Shown here in pieces: positions 40,856-49,101 of a stretch of 64,000 bases of DNA; within the stretch, counting starts at the first letter, position 1; every line of letters starts with the position of its first letter. The position numbers and the translations under genes were made by a program. The notes beneath the pieces were generated by a model, which worked only from the letters and a program-made list of their open reading frames with translations, ran no database searches and was not told the DNA's origin. The stretch comes from Bacteroides faecis MAJ27 (lineage in GTDB: Bacteria > Bacteroidota > Bacteroidia > Bacteroidales > Bacteroidaceae): assembly GCF_900106755.1 (NCBI RefSeq), contig NZ_FNNN01000002.1:248001-312000 (forward strand). The letters run 5' to 3'.

Positions 40856-43717
40856 TTAATTATTATTTTCTGAACCGTAATGGTAATCATACCGAGAGAT
40901 AACATTCTTGTCATTGTCCTTCACACACTGGAGCCGTCCTGCTTTGTCATATTCGTAATAAGTCTTAATCCCTCTGATATCGGTCACAGAAGTCATTCCT
41001 ATTAAAGGCTTATACTCATATCGGGTTTTCAATCCATCTTTTTCTATGGTAACCGGATAGCGGTTATTATATCCCCAAACGTAAGAAGTGACACTTCTGT
41101 CTTTAGCTGTTTGCCGTGTTAAGTTTCCCCATGAATCGTATGCGTCATTGTGGAAGTCGGAATCAACAAAATCCAGATTAAAGTCTTTCCATTGAGGAAG
41201 TTGGTCATAGGCGGTTTTTCTTATTTCTTCCAGTTTTATTAGCTTGTCGTATTTTTTATATTTGTTATATTCTCCGCTTATTACTGTTTCAAAACTATCT
41301 GATTCTTTTTGAATAGTGAGTGCTTTTCTTACTGGCATACTGGTGAGAAAAGAGTCCACCATCATTTTTTCTATATCCGAAGGAGTAGTCATATCTTCCG
41401 GATATTCTATTCGCTCTCTTAATATATCACCATTGCTCAAAGTGGTCAATATACAATTCAGCCGACCGAGGGAGGACTTGAATTCGTATTCCCTTTGGGT
41501 TGTAAAAACTTTCCCGTTTGTATATTCTTTTGTCGTTTTACTATCGATCTGTGCTTTATCTACCACTTCTATGGCATCAATATAGAATACGTCGCCTGCT
41601 GTTTTTACATTTTTGATATTTTCAGTTTGATAACCGAATATAGGATGCCATTTTCCTCCTGGGTTCAGATAAGTAAATTCTTCTGAATAAATAGTATCTC
41701 CATTAAATGTTGTATAGAGTGATTCGAGAAGACCTCTTTTGTGGGCATTCGAATGAAGGCGGGAGAGAATAAATCTTGCCATACCGGAATTGGAAGAATT
41801 TATTCGCTGACCAGGAATGAAGTGGAGGCTTAGTGCATCTATCTGCGAGTAATCACCAATGAAAGGGTCGAAAGAATTTTTATATTTATATTCCGTCATA
41901 CTACCATCTGATTTTTTCTCTACTACTCTGGCATATTCTATATGAGGACCCTCCAAGGAATAAGTTGCCATATCCTGAACATTTCCTCTGTTTATATAAT
42001 AGAGCTGATTGGATATCACTGTGGTATAATCTAAACGATATCTAGGCATCTTTAGTAAAATGCCTGAACTGCTTCCGTCTAAATTCTGATATGTAAACTC
42101 CCGGCGGTTGCACTCACCGGTTTCCGTATAATCGCTGATCGTTTTTACTCGTACCCCTCCTGCCTGCTTGTCGACTGGTACTGATCGAATGACGTACTGA
42201 TCCATTGCATGTTTGGAATAAGTATTACCTTCATATTCATAAGTGGTATACCCACCAGTAGGATATGAAATCTGTTTGAGCATGCCAAGCTGGGAATATA
42301 GAGCATTCGCTTCGCGTTGACTGCTTGTTATCACTTCTTTTTTATCCTTATCTGTTGTTGTAGAAGGAATGAAGTTGTTGATGCCGATTAATAACTGTCC
42401 ATTATAATATCCCCAATGATCTACGGCACATGTGCCATTGAAAGGAAATACCAATATTGATGGAAACTCATCTACTCCTATATAATTCATTTTATAAATC
42501 TTCCCTTCTCCGAAATCAACCTCCTTTAAGAATAAGACTTTATTTTTATCCGCAGAATACTGATAGCTTAAATCGCAATGTAGTATTTGTTCTGTAGTCG
42601 GAGACAGGGAGTTGACCGTCACGGATGACAACTTTAGCAGTGCAGGCAAATCATGTGGATTGCGATCTGCTCCATATTTTTCTGACTGTTTTGAGGTATA
42701 GTCTAGTTGAATACGGCATACATCCCCCACTAAGATACTTTCCAGATAAGTAGGAAATTGAGACACAGTACTAGATTCATAGTATGAAGCCGATCCTCCG
42801 GATTGAGTCGATACTATCTTGTAATTAGGTGAGGGCATCATGTTTTTAATGATTCCCCGACTTGTATAGTCTCCTGATCGGTATATCAAAGATACTTTTC
42901 GTCCATTAGGTGCTATGATTTTTGTTAACTGCCAGGATATGACAGTTCGTTCCACACTTTTTTCTGAGATACTACATTCCCGATCATATAATCCGGACTG
43001 ATCTCCTCCGAATATATATTTGTATCCATCATTGGTGGTGATTTCAAAAGAAGAAATTGGACTGTTTTGAAAATTGAATACTTTGATCTTAAAGTTGTCT
43101 CTTGCAGTGTTTGTATTGTAAATACATATTTTCTTGTTTACATCAAACTGAAAACTACCCTGATACCCCATAAAATTGAAGTGAAAAATGTCCGGAGTAC
43201 TCTCGTACATAGCCGATGATGGCTTTGAAGGATCATACAGATAAACAAAAGGCTCATCAATAGTACTTATGTTATGAAATTGCTTTCCGAGTAAAAGAGG
43301 ATTCGTTATGCTTTCATTAACAGGAACAGAACGATGGTAATCATAATAGCCGGCCATCGCGATATCATGGTTCTCATCCGGAATTCCTACTACTGTACGA
43401 GTGATAACTCCACCCGTATTCAGATACCATCCTTGCCCTAAAATGCCGGTTTGATGATTGGCAACCAAGCCATTGGATGCATATTCTAAACTTATGGGGA
43501 TTTCAAAGTCGTTATCTTTATAAGTATAGACAGGAATAGAAACTCCCGTTGTACCCGTATATAAATCGACCGGATTATTTCCGTACCGAACAAAACTTTG
43601 AGTTTGCGGAGTCTGGATCGTTTCCTCTACTGAGAATATTGTTTGTGCCTGAGCCGTAAGTACGAGACAACAGGACATACATAAAGTAATAAGTTTATAT
43701 TTTAATAAATAATTCAT
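40856..43717 (-). CDS. Secreted YD-repeat protein, N-terminal partner of the RHS protein
   Basis: The 953-residue protein has a signal peptide (LITLCMSCCLVLTAQAQ). Its N-terminal region resembles SpvB/TcaC-like RHS-shell proteins (PVDLYTGTTGVSIPVYTY, then QGWYLNTGGVITRTV). C-terminal YD motifs include YEYKPLIGMTSVTDIRG and YDKAGRLQCV. The gap to the RHS gene is only 16 bases, so they form a two-gene unit. Together the proteins may build a YD-repeat cage as in two-part ABC toxins; that is inference. There is no membrane anchor. Confidence 0.8.
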   Translation of the reverse strand: MNYLLKYKLITLCMSCCLVLTAQAQTIFSVEETIQTPQTQSFVRYGNNPVDLYTGTTGVSIPVYTYKDNDFEIPISLEYASNGLVANHQTGILGQGWYLNTGGVITRTVVGIPDENHDIAMAGYYDYHRSVPVNESITNPLLLGKQFHNISTIDEPFVYLYDPSKPSSAMYESTPDIFHFNFMGYQGSFQFDVNKKICIYNTNTARDNFKIKVFNFQNSPISSFEITTNDGYKYIFGGDQSGLYDRECSISEKSVERTVISWQLTKIIAPNGRKVSLIYRSGDYTSRGIIKNMMPSPNYKIVSTQSGGSASYYESSTVSQFPTYLESILVGDVCRIQLDYTSKQSEKYGADRNPHDLPALLKLSSVTVNSLSPTTEQILHCDLSYQYSADKNKVLFLKEVDFGEGKIYKMNYIGVDEFPSILVFPFNGTCAVDHWGYYNGQLLIGINNFIPSTTTDKDKKEVITSSQREANALYSQLGMLKQISYPTGGYTTYEYEGNTYSKHAMDQYVIRSVPVDKQAGGVRVKTISDYTETGECNRREFTYQNLDGSSSGILLKMPRYRLDYTTVISNQLYYINRGNVQDMATYSLEGPHIEYARVVEKKSDGSMTEYKYKNSFDPFIGDYSQIDALSLHFIPGQRINSSNSGMARFILSRLHSNAHKRGLLESLYTTFNGDTIYSEEFTYLNPGGKWHPIFGYQTENIKNVKTAGDVFYIDAIEVVDKAQIDSKTTKEYTNGKVFTTQREYEFKSSLGRLNCILTTLSNGDILRERIEYPEDMTTPSDIEKMMVDSFLTSMPVRKALTIQKESDSFETVISGEYNKYKKYDKLIKLEEIRKTAYDQLPQWKDFNLDFVDSDFHNDAYDSWGNLTRQTAKDRSVTSYVWGYNNRYPVTIEKDGLKTRYEYKPLIGMTSVTDIRGIKTYYEYDKAGRLQCVKDNDKNVISRYDYHYGSENNN

Positions 43718-43750
43718 ATGTTATTATTTTAAAGATTGATACTATTAATA

Positions 43751-43788
43751 CCTTGTGAAAAGGGAAGAAAGTCTTCCCTTTCACAAGG
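43751..43788. terminator. Strong hairpin between smalltalk and RHS units
   Basis: CCTTGTGAAA and GGGAAGA (43751-43768) pair with TCTTCCC and TTTCACAAGG (43772-43788) around a three-base loop, with one unpaired A. A T run is lacking, but the position between two transcription units suggests termination or mRNA protection. Confidence 0.6.
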
Positions 43789-43796
43789 CTACTATT

Positions 43797-43898
43797 TTAC
43801 AGATTCATCGCATTAGCGCCCAATACGCCCGCTACAGCCGAAGCTACTGCGATGACTACTTTGAGAATCATATCCCAAAGAGATTTTTTCATTGCCAT
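43797..43898 (-). CDS. Smalltalk family peptide
   Basis: This 33-residue peptide (MAMKKSLWDMILKVVIAVAS and onward, ending ANAMNL) matches the smalltalk family, tiny Bacteroides proteins found next to amidase and HU-like genes. It consists of a basic start and one hydrophobic helix. A strong AGGAGG ribosome-binding site lies 13 bases upstream of the first ATG, so it is probably well translated, possibly from the second ATG (MKKS). Its function is unknown. The amidase gene is 37 bases upstream on the same strand. Confidence 0.8.
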   Translation of the reverse strand: MAMKKSLWDMILKVVIAVASAVAGVLGANAMNL

Positions 43899-43935
43899 AA
43901 TTTTATACACCTCCTTTCCGAATGCTTTTAAATGG

Positions 43936-44388
43936 TTAGTTACTTCCCGAAAACTCTCTTTTTACTTCAAAGCAAGGGCATGCCTTGATCCACTCTTCCG
44001 GTTCAATCTCCCCGTCTCCGTTCAGGTCCGGACTGAGATCCCGGTGTCCGCACACCCGGCAGGAGGGGAAGCGTTGCTTCAGTTGGTTCACCAGCAGGCG
44101 GAGGGAGGCGCGTTGTTCCGGTGTCCGTGTGTCTGCCGGGCGTCCCCGGCAGTCCAGACCGCCTTCATAGCAGATTCCGATACTCGACGCATTGAATCCC
44201 TTCACGTGTGCCCCGATGCGTTCGATGGGACGGGTAAGAAGTGTCGTGCCGTCTTTGCGGATATAGTAGTGGTATCCTGTTCCGTTGAATCCCCGTCGCC
44301 GGTGCAGCGTCTCCAGGTCAAAGGCCGTCAGTGTCCGGTCCACCCGCGTTGCAGAGCAGTGGATCACGATTAAATCGATCTTTCTCAT
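43936..44388 (-). CDS. N-acetylmuramoyl-L-alanine amidase (amidase_2/T7 lysozyme-like)
   Basis: The 150-residue protein starts IDLIVIHCSAT, giving the first zinc His, and has the GYHYYIRKDGT and IGICYEGG segments. It then has CGHRDLSPDLNGDGEIEPEEW and ACPCF, which supply the remaining His and Cys ligands. It should cut the amide bond between MurNAc and L-Ala. No signal peptide is present, so it would stay in the cytoplasm unless a holin-like partner lets it out; the smalltalk peptide downstream could play that part (inference). It shares an operon with the HU-like gene. Confidence 0.9.
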   Translation of the reverse strand: MRKIDLIVIHCSATRVDRTLTAFDLETLHRRRGFNGTGYHYYIRKDGTTLLTRPIERIGAHVKGFNASSIGICYEGGLDCRGRPADTRTPEQRASLRLLVNQLKQRFPSCRVCGHRDLSPDLNGDGEIEPEEWIKACPCFEVKREFSGSN

Positions 44389-44427
44389 GATTTGGTGGAA
44401 TTTGTAAATACCTGATTGACGGTTGCC

Positions 44428-44913
44428 TTATACCGTCGGGTCCGGAGCTTCTTCGTCGCCGTCGTCCGGGTCCGGCTTGGGCTTGGGGTTTTCCGGATCG
44501 GTCTTGTCTCCTTCGCTGCTTTCCGGTTTGTACTTGCTGAAGTCCAGCGTTTTCAGTGCGTCTTTAATCTCCTTTCCGGGGCGGAAGCGGACACGGGCGC
44601 CTTTGATCAACCCTTCTTTCACATCCTTCTGGACGAGTACACCGTTGCTGCGCAAGGTGACATAAAATGAACCGATGTTCCCCAGTCGGACGATCTCTCC
44701 TTTCTTGAAACTGTCGATCATCTCCGTGTGCAGTGCACGCAGCACACACACTACGTCTGCCCAGTTCACGGTACTCGAACGCTGGATGCGTTCCGCCATT
44801 TCGTCTATATCAATCTCACCGCTCGACTTGGCGAGAGCGTAATACAGGTCCGGTTTGTCTTTTTCCATCATGTTCTTGCGGAGCACGCTGGTGAATGAAA
44901 ATACTTTTGCCAT
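44428..44913 (-). CDS. HU-related DNA-binding protein
   Basis: The 161-residue protein has an HU/IHF-like body of about 120 residues, including RLGNIGSFYVTLRSNG and GARVRFRPGKEIKDAL, the beta-arm region. The N-terminus (MAKVFSFTSVLRKNM) differs from ordinary HU, as in the HU-related family of Bacteroides. A Pro/Asp/Glu-rich acidic tail (KPKPDPDDGDEEAPDP) ends it. It leads the unit with amidase and smalltalk. Its promoter (-7 TACTTTTG at 44996-45003, minus) lies beside the 10-bp-phased array at 45021-45100. Confidence 0.88.
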   Translation of the reverse strand: MAKVFSFTSVLRKNMMEKDKPDLYYALAKSSGEIDIDEMAERIQRSSTVNWADVVCVLRALHTEMIDSFKKGEIVRLGNIGSFYVTLRSNGVLVQKDVKEGLIKGARVRFRPGKEIKDALKTLDFSKYKPESSEGDKTDPENPKPKPDPDDGDEEAPDPTV

Positions 44914-44965
44914 AATCTTTTTCTTGTTTTAAGTTTTTTGAATCATTGAAAAATAAAATGTTGGG

Positions 44966-44991
44966 GTCACAAGTGGTTCCTTGCTTGTGAC
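44966..44991 (-). other. Hairpin at the start of the HU-like gene transcript
   Basis: GTCACAAG (44966-44973) pairs perfectly with CTTGTGAC (44984-44991). The -7 element at 44996-45003 places the transcription start at or near 44989, so the hairpin would form the very 5' end of the mRNA and may stabilise it. Confidence 0.5.
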
Positions 44992-45020
44992 ATGACAAAA
45001 GTACGGTAGTGGGGATGGGC

Positions 45021-45100
45021 GATGTCTGTATTTGTCCGTTGATGTCCGCAGATGTCTTTTTTTATCCGGAAATGTCCGTGGATGTCTGTTCTTGTAGTGG
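45021..45100. repeat. Array of 10-bp phased repeats, copy 1
   Basis: Successive 10-base blocks from 45021 carry TGTCYG or a variant at the same position: GATGTCTGTA, TTTGTCCGTT, GATGTCCGCA, GATGTCTTTT, TTTATCCGGA, AATGTCCGTG, GATGTCTGTT. A spacing of one helical turn places all copies on one DNA face. A near-identical array of about 60 bp is at 45769-45830. It lies just upstream of the HU-like gene promoter. Confidence 0.75.
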
Positions 45101-45220
45101 TTTGAGGACGGGATTAAAAAGAAAGTCCCTGATGCGAGCTGAATAATACTGTTCAGTTCACATCAGGGAATTGGAACGATTCGTTCCTGATTGGGGTTCA
45201 GGACTATGTTATGCTATATC

Positions 45221-45690
45221 TTATTCTGATACTTCGATATGTTTGATAAGGCCCAGTTCAATATCTCTTTCGTCGTACTCTTCGGTGAACGTCAGCATAT
45301 CAAAAATATAGGGATCTTTTAATGTCTCTTTTACTTGCTTGGCTTGTATTTCGGGAAGAGTGGCGGCGAAGTTACTGGTCAATGCTCCGTGAGAATGATA
45401 ATAGTCCTGCTTGATTGCCTCGATAAGGAAATCCCGGCTCCAACCGTTTTTCAGACATTGGATCATGTACCAGTAGCGGGCTTTTATATCTTTCACTTTT
45501 TGCATAAGTGCTACATTGTTTCCCCAACCTATTTGTTTTTGACTCTCGGTTAGTAATTTGCCAATATCCCAATACATTGAAAGCATTTCTTCATTGGCTG
45601 TGTAAATTGCCTTTTTTGTGCAAGTAGTACTCTTGCTTTTACTTGTCTGAGTAGATATGCATAGTTGAATGCATCGTTTTGATTTTCCAT
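45221..45690 (-). pseudogene. Degraded DUF1016 (YhcG-like PD-(D/E)xK nuclease) gene
   Basis: Two frames are needed. From ATG 45690 the frame reads MENQNDAFNYAYLLRQVKAR; the frame shifts at the A tract near 45611-45616, and the other frame continues with EEMLSMYWDIGKLLTESQK. The DUF1016 N-terminal pattern then jumps at IGWGNNVALMQKVKDIKAR, missing about 75 residues usually found between these parts. The protein stops at LIKHIEVSE before the C-terminal nuclease domain. It is thus frameshifted, internally deleted and truncated. The intact family members cleave or bind DNA. It lies between the two 10-bp arrays. Confidence 0.7.
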
Positions 45691-45768
45691 TTTGATTTCG
45701 TCTGTTCCGCTAAAGATACTGCTTATTATTGGTTAATCGCTCCCCCTGTTCGAATTATTTTCTTTGCT

Positions 45769-45830
45769 TGTCTGTATTTGTCCGCAGATGTCCGCAGATA
45801 TCTTTTTTTATCCGGAAATGTCTGTATTTA
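45769..45830. repeat. Array of 10-bp phased repeats, copy 2
   Basis: The blocks TCTGTATTTG, TCCGCAGATG, TCCGCAGATA, TCTTTTTTTA, TCCGGAAATG, TCTGTATTTA follow one another at exact 10-base spacing from 45771. It matches copy 1 over about 58 bases with few differences, in the same orientation. It lies about 45 bases before the putative -7 region of the DUF4248 gene. Confidence 0.75.
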
Positions 45831-45915
45831 CCCCAATAAAACACGCTTATTATTTTACAAATTGAACTTTTATTAGTACCTTTATACCATTGAATAATGC
45901 TAATAGAACAAGATT

Positions 45916-46152
45916 ATGGAAGAATTACTTGAAGAGAAAAAGTTTGAAATGAGAGCTTATGACAAGGCAGAGCTGGCTCTGCTCTATTGTCCGGGCCGTT
46001 CGGAAGAAACGGCACTTAAAACAATGATGAGATGGATCAGGCAATGTGAGCCGTTGATGGAAGCGTTGGACGCTATCGGATATAACTGCCGGCGGCACCG
46101 CTTCCTGCGTCGGGAAGTGGAGCAGATTGTCCGTCACTTGGGAGAACCTTGA
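45916..46152 (+). CDS. DUF4248 domain-containing protein
   Basis: The 78-residue protein is recognised as DUF4248: FEMRAYDKAELALLYCPG at the start and a helical ALKTMMRWIRQCEPLMEAL segment. A FLRREVEQIVRHLG tail resembles a helix-turn-helix. The family is specific to Bacteroidetes and is often found with the primase and HU-like genes; it may be a small DNA-binding regulator (inference). It diverges from the HU-like gene and converges on the primase gene. Confidence 0.85.
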   Translation: MEELLEEKKFEMRAYDKAELALLYCPGRSEETALKTMMRWIRQCEPLMEALDAIGYNCRRHRFLRREVEQIVRHLGEP

Positions 46153-46210
46153 AAAGAGGGAACGAAGTACCTTCCCCTACTGCCGTACATACGTTTTTTT
46201 CCAGTTTTCA

Positions 46211-46386
46211 GTATATCATTCAGCAGGTTGTTGTACTTCTCTTTCTCTCTTCTTGTACTTGTCCGGTCCATTTCTTGTACATCACAGGCTCCGTTTCAGT
46301 ACTTCTTTTCCCTCATTCCAGTACTTGTTCCTCTCCATTCTGGTACTTGTTTCCCTTCTCTCTTGTACCGGTTTCTGTTCCGTTTC
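46211..46386. repeat. Seven tandem 22-bp degenerate repeats with GTAC core
   Basis: GTAC lies at 46233, 46255, 46277, 46299, 46321, 46343 and 46365: an exact 22-bp period over seven units. A weaker unit (GTAT) stands one period earlier at 46211. Most units begin GTACTTGTT or GTACTTCTT and are pyrimidine-rich afterwards. The 22-bp period is two helical turns and not a multiple of three, so a protein repeat is excluded. It lies between the converging DUF4248 and primase genes. Confidence 0.8.
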
Positions 46387-46474
46387 TGCGGACCTCTTCT
46401 CTTGTGATGTATCTATTTTATACCAATTTATCAGCTCTTTGAGGCTACTGCCACTGACAACTGACACTTAACGC

Positions 46475-48922
46475 CTATTTGTCTGTGAATTCTTTTATTC
46501 TGATATATCTATCTTCTTGTTTATCAATGTATTTTAATTCTAAGAGACTCTTTAGATACCTACAAGTGCTTCTTTCACTAATACCTTTTGTCAGTGCTTT
46601 CTCTTTGATCTCTTTGTAAGTAAAAGTCGTTGGAAGACTTTCTACGACCGTCCGGATTCGGAAGTAAGATTTCAAAGGTTTTGATTTCACCTCATCTCCC
46701 GGCAGTGAAGAGGAGACGAGCAGGCTGTGATTGAGGGTGGTTTGCACGATCTGCATAGCTGCATGGAAATCTTCGTCCGTGCAGATGTACTCCTTCATGC
46801 GCATGGCACCTTCATATTTGCGCAGGGCAGTGAAGATAGAGGCTATGCGTGCCACCATCAGTGCACCACGGAGGACGATAGAGCCCGGTGCATCTGCCTG
46901 CTCACTGGCTACTTCGTTGAGCAGGCGGTCGAAGTAGGTGGTATGTTCCTCCCATTGGCTGTCGGTCAGCGTGACTTCCGTAGGCGACTGCTGAAAGAAG
47001 TAGTACATCTCCAGTACTTGCAGACTAAATTCTTTGTAGAGAGTGACATAGTCTTTTTTCCCCTTGATGGGGGCTGCCGAACGATATTTCCATCGTGCCC
47101 CACAGGTGTAGATGGTGAAACGGGGGAAAAGTCCGTTCTCCATAGAGTGCATGAAGTTGGGTAGTTGGTTGGGCGTGCCGGACAGGCAGAGTGCCAGGCG
47201 CGGCACTTCAACAAAGATGAGCTCACCGTCTACCTTGTAGTCTGTGGCTGCCGATTCATGATGGTATGCGGCACGGAATACGTCATCGTGCTTGCCGTAA
47301 TCCTGTTTGATGGCACCGGAGATCATGTCCAGTTCGGTAGCGTTGATAATGAGTCCGAGGTCACCATTATTTTTCAGCCGTCGGATGATTTGGTTTTTGG
47401 AGGTGCTGGGAGCACCGCATAAGTGGTAATATTCCGGTGCTTCGGGCTTCGGGCCGGGAGTGGATGCTCCTGCGGTCTGCGTCCCCTTCTTGAAGCATTG
47501 ATTGCTTCGTTCCCATTCCATGAGCTCCCGTTCGTAGGTATCCTTTTTCCGTTTGTTTTCTCCTTTCAGATAGTTTTCAATCTCTCGCGGAAGCATACCT
47601 GCCAATGTGAGAAGCCCTTTGCCGGTGGCGGAAGGAGCGATGATCAGGATGTAGAGATGAGGGCTGTAAAAGCGCTGGTCGAAATTGATGCGGACAAGAG
47701 GGAGGCAGCCGCTTAAGTTGGCAATCAATCCTAGAAGCAGCATATCACGTTCGCGTTGTGTTCGTGCCGGTATCAAGGCTGCTTTCAGAAAATCGGGGAG
47801 GTTGGCGTATACTTCGTCCGGAATGCAGGGGGTGGAACCTCGTAATTCTTCATTTTTTATGGACAATTCTTCTTCTTTTCCCTGGTCGTTTTCCACAGAA
47901 ACAGGCATAAAGGTGTCAGTTGTCAGTACTGTCAGTGAACGGGGAGTCTCTTGGGGAATGTAAGACAGGTCAACGTATTGATATCCAGCTGATAAGTCTT
48001 TTTGCAGCTCTTGCAGCGTATAGCCGTTTCCCACGATTTCTACTGACATAACAGATGTTAATTTTTCAACCTCCTCTTTCGAAAATCCCTTACGTCGTGC
48101 GCTTCTTCCCATTGCCAGCATGGATTCGTGGCGATTGCCTTTTTGCCAAGGATGGTACTGGGCGAAGTGGCGGACGAAAGCTTCGATGTATCCGCAGGCT
48201 TCGGTAGGGGGAGGGATAGGAGAGGCTTTTCCGTTGTTATTATCCTTGTTGTTGCCATGGTTGCCGCTGCCGTAATTGTTTTTAGTTTGGAGCAGATGGG
48301 CCAGCGAAGGATTGGCGGCAAGTTCTTCACGCCACGGGTAGGGTTCGGGGGCAGGGTTGTAGTAAGCGTCGGTATCCCACACACAAGAGCAGGGCTGGGT
48401 GATGCGGGCGCATTGTCCGTCGCACGGGTGTCCGGCGATTTGTTCCAGTGTCTGCCGGCAGATAGCGTAGGCGAGGGGATACTCTTCCGGGGTACGGGCG
48501 TCGAGAAATACGATGACTTTGAGCCCTCTGCCGGAGATGCTGGTCTGTGTGTAAGGCACGTAGGGGAGAGCACGGAAAAGGGCTTTGACGGCAGATGTCC
48601 GTTCGTTCAGGTGGTCGAGGTCGTACATGGCTAGTCCGCTCATTTTTTCCAGATTGGCTGCGGCATGACTGCAATGCGGGCGGCAGATGCCCTCGATGAT
48701 GACGACAGGCATGGCGCCTTTTACCATTTTGGCTTCATTGCTGCGGTCGGGACGGTCTTGCAGTTTCCGGTAGCATTCGGTTTGTGCCTTCCAGAGTGAG
48801 CTGATGGTTTGCAGGTAAAGGTTGTGTAGGGTGACGATGGTTGATTCTTTGCTCCAGGTGTTTCTAAAAAAAGAAAAATGAAATTGTAAATTTTTGCTTT
48901 GCAGTGAGTTTTGTCTTTCCAT
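46475..48922 (-). CDS. BT4734-like primase domain plus DUF3987 helicase-like protein
   Basis: The 815-residue protein has an N-terminal BT4734/BF3469-type domain (LAMYDLDHLN, SISGRGLKVIVFLD, about residues 60-190) with a Cys-containing GQCARITQPCSC segment. A C-terminal DUF3987 part follows; its Walker A-like motif is APSATGKGLL. Such proteins are proposed primase/helicases of mobile elements and prophage-like islands. Here it shares an island with HU-like, amidase and smalltalk genes. A -7 element TATCTTTG (49031-49038, minus) about 110 bases upstream is its probable promoter. Confidence 0.85.
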   Translation of the reverse strand: MERQNSLQSKNLQFHFSFFRNTWSKESTIVTLHNLYLQTISSLWKAQTECYRKLQDRPDRSNEAKMVKGAMPVVIIEGICRPHCSHAAANLEKMSGLAMYDLDHLNERTSAVKALFRALPYVPYTQTSISGRGLKVIVFLDARTPEEYPLAYAICRQTLEQIAGHPCDGQCARITQPCSCVWDTDAYYNPAPEPYPWREELAANPSLAHLLQTKNNYGSGNHGNNKDNNNGKASPIPPPTEACGYIEAFVRHFAQYHPWQKGNRHESMLAMGRSARRKGFSKEEVEKLTSVMSVEIVGNGYTLQELQKDLSAGYQYVDLSYIPQETPRSLTVLTTDTFMPVSVENDQGKEEELSIKNEELRGSTPCIPDEVYANLPDFLKAALIPARTQRERDMLLLGLIANLSGCLPLVRINFDQRFYSPHLYILIIAPSATGKGLLTLAGMLPREIENYLKGENKRKKDTYERELMEWERSNQCFKKGTQTAGASTPGPKPEAPEYYHLCGAPSTSKNQIIRRLKNNGDLGLIINATELDMISGAIKQDYGKHDDVFRAAYHHESAATDYKVDGELIFVEVPRLALCLSGTPNQLPNFMHSMENGLFPRFTIYTCGARWKYRSAAPIKGKKDYVTLYKEFSLQVLEMYYFFQQSPTEVTLTDSQWEEHTTYFDRLLNEVASEQADAPGSIVLRGALMVARIASIFTALRKYEGAMRMKEYICTDEDFHAAMQIVQTTLNHSLLVSSSLPGDEVKSKPLKSYFRIRTVVESLPTTFTYKEIKEKALTKGISERSTCRYLKSLLELKYIDKQEDRYIRIKEFTDK

Positions 48923-49030
48923 ACTACTTTTTTTGTTTTTATTGATAAATCGATAGTATGAGATAAAGAAGGGAGGATAGTGCTTTCACTATTTACAGAA
49001 TGCAGAATAGTCGGTTCTTTAAGTCGGCTG

Positions 49031-49038
49031 CAAAGATA
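49031..49038 (-). promoter_or_regulatory. -7 promoter element for the primase gene
   Basis: CAAAGATA on the plus strand reads TATCTTTG on the minus strand. Transcription would start near 49024 and leave an untranslated leader of about 100 bases. Confidence 0.5.
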
Positions 49039-49101
49039 GACCGGTTGTAAAGAAGCTTAAAGTGTTAAAAATAGCGTTTCTTTCGCGCTCTTTCTTTTAT
49101 A

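Noticed and set aside
43852..44373. 173-codon frame opposite the amidase
   Set aside because: It is antisense to the amidase and crosses the smalltalk gene.
46211..46386. CRISPR array
   Set aside because: Units have no constant repeat and spacer parts and only a 22-bp period; no cas genes are in the window.
46149..46471. Two overlapping frames across the 22-bp repeats
   Set aside because: A 22-bp period shifts frame at each unit, so the translated sequence has no repeat logic; the DNA pattern is the signal.
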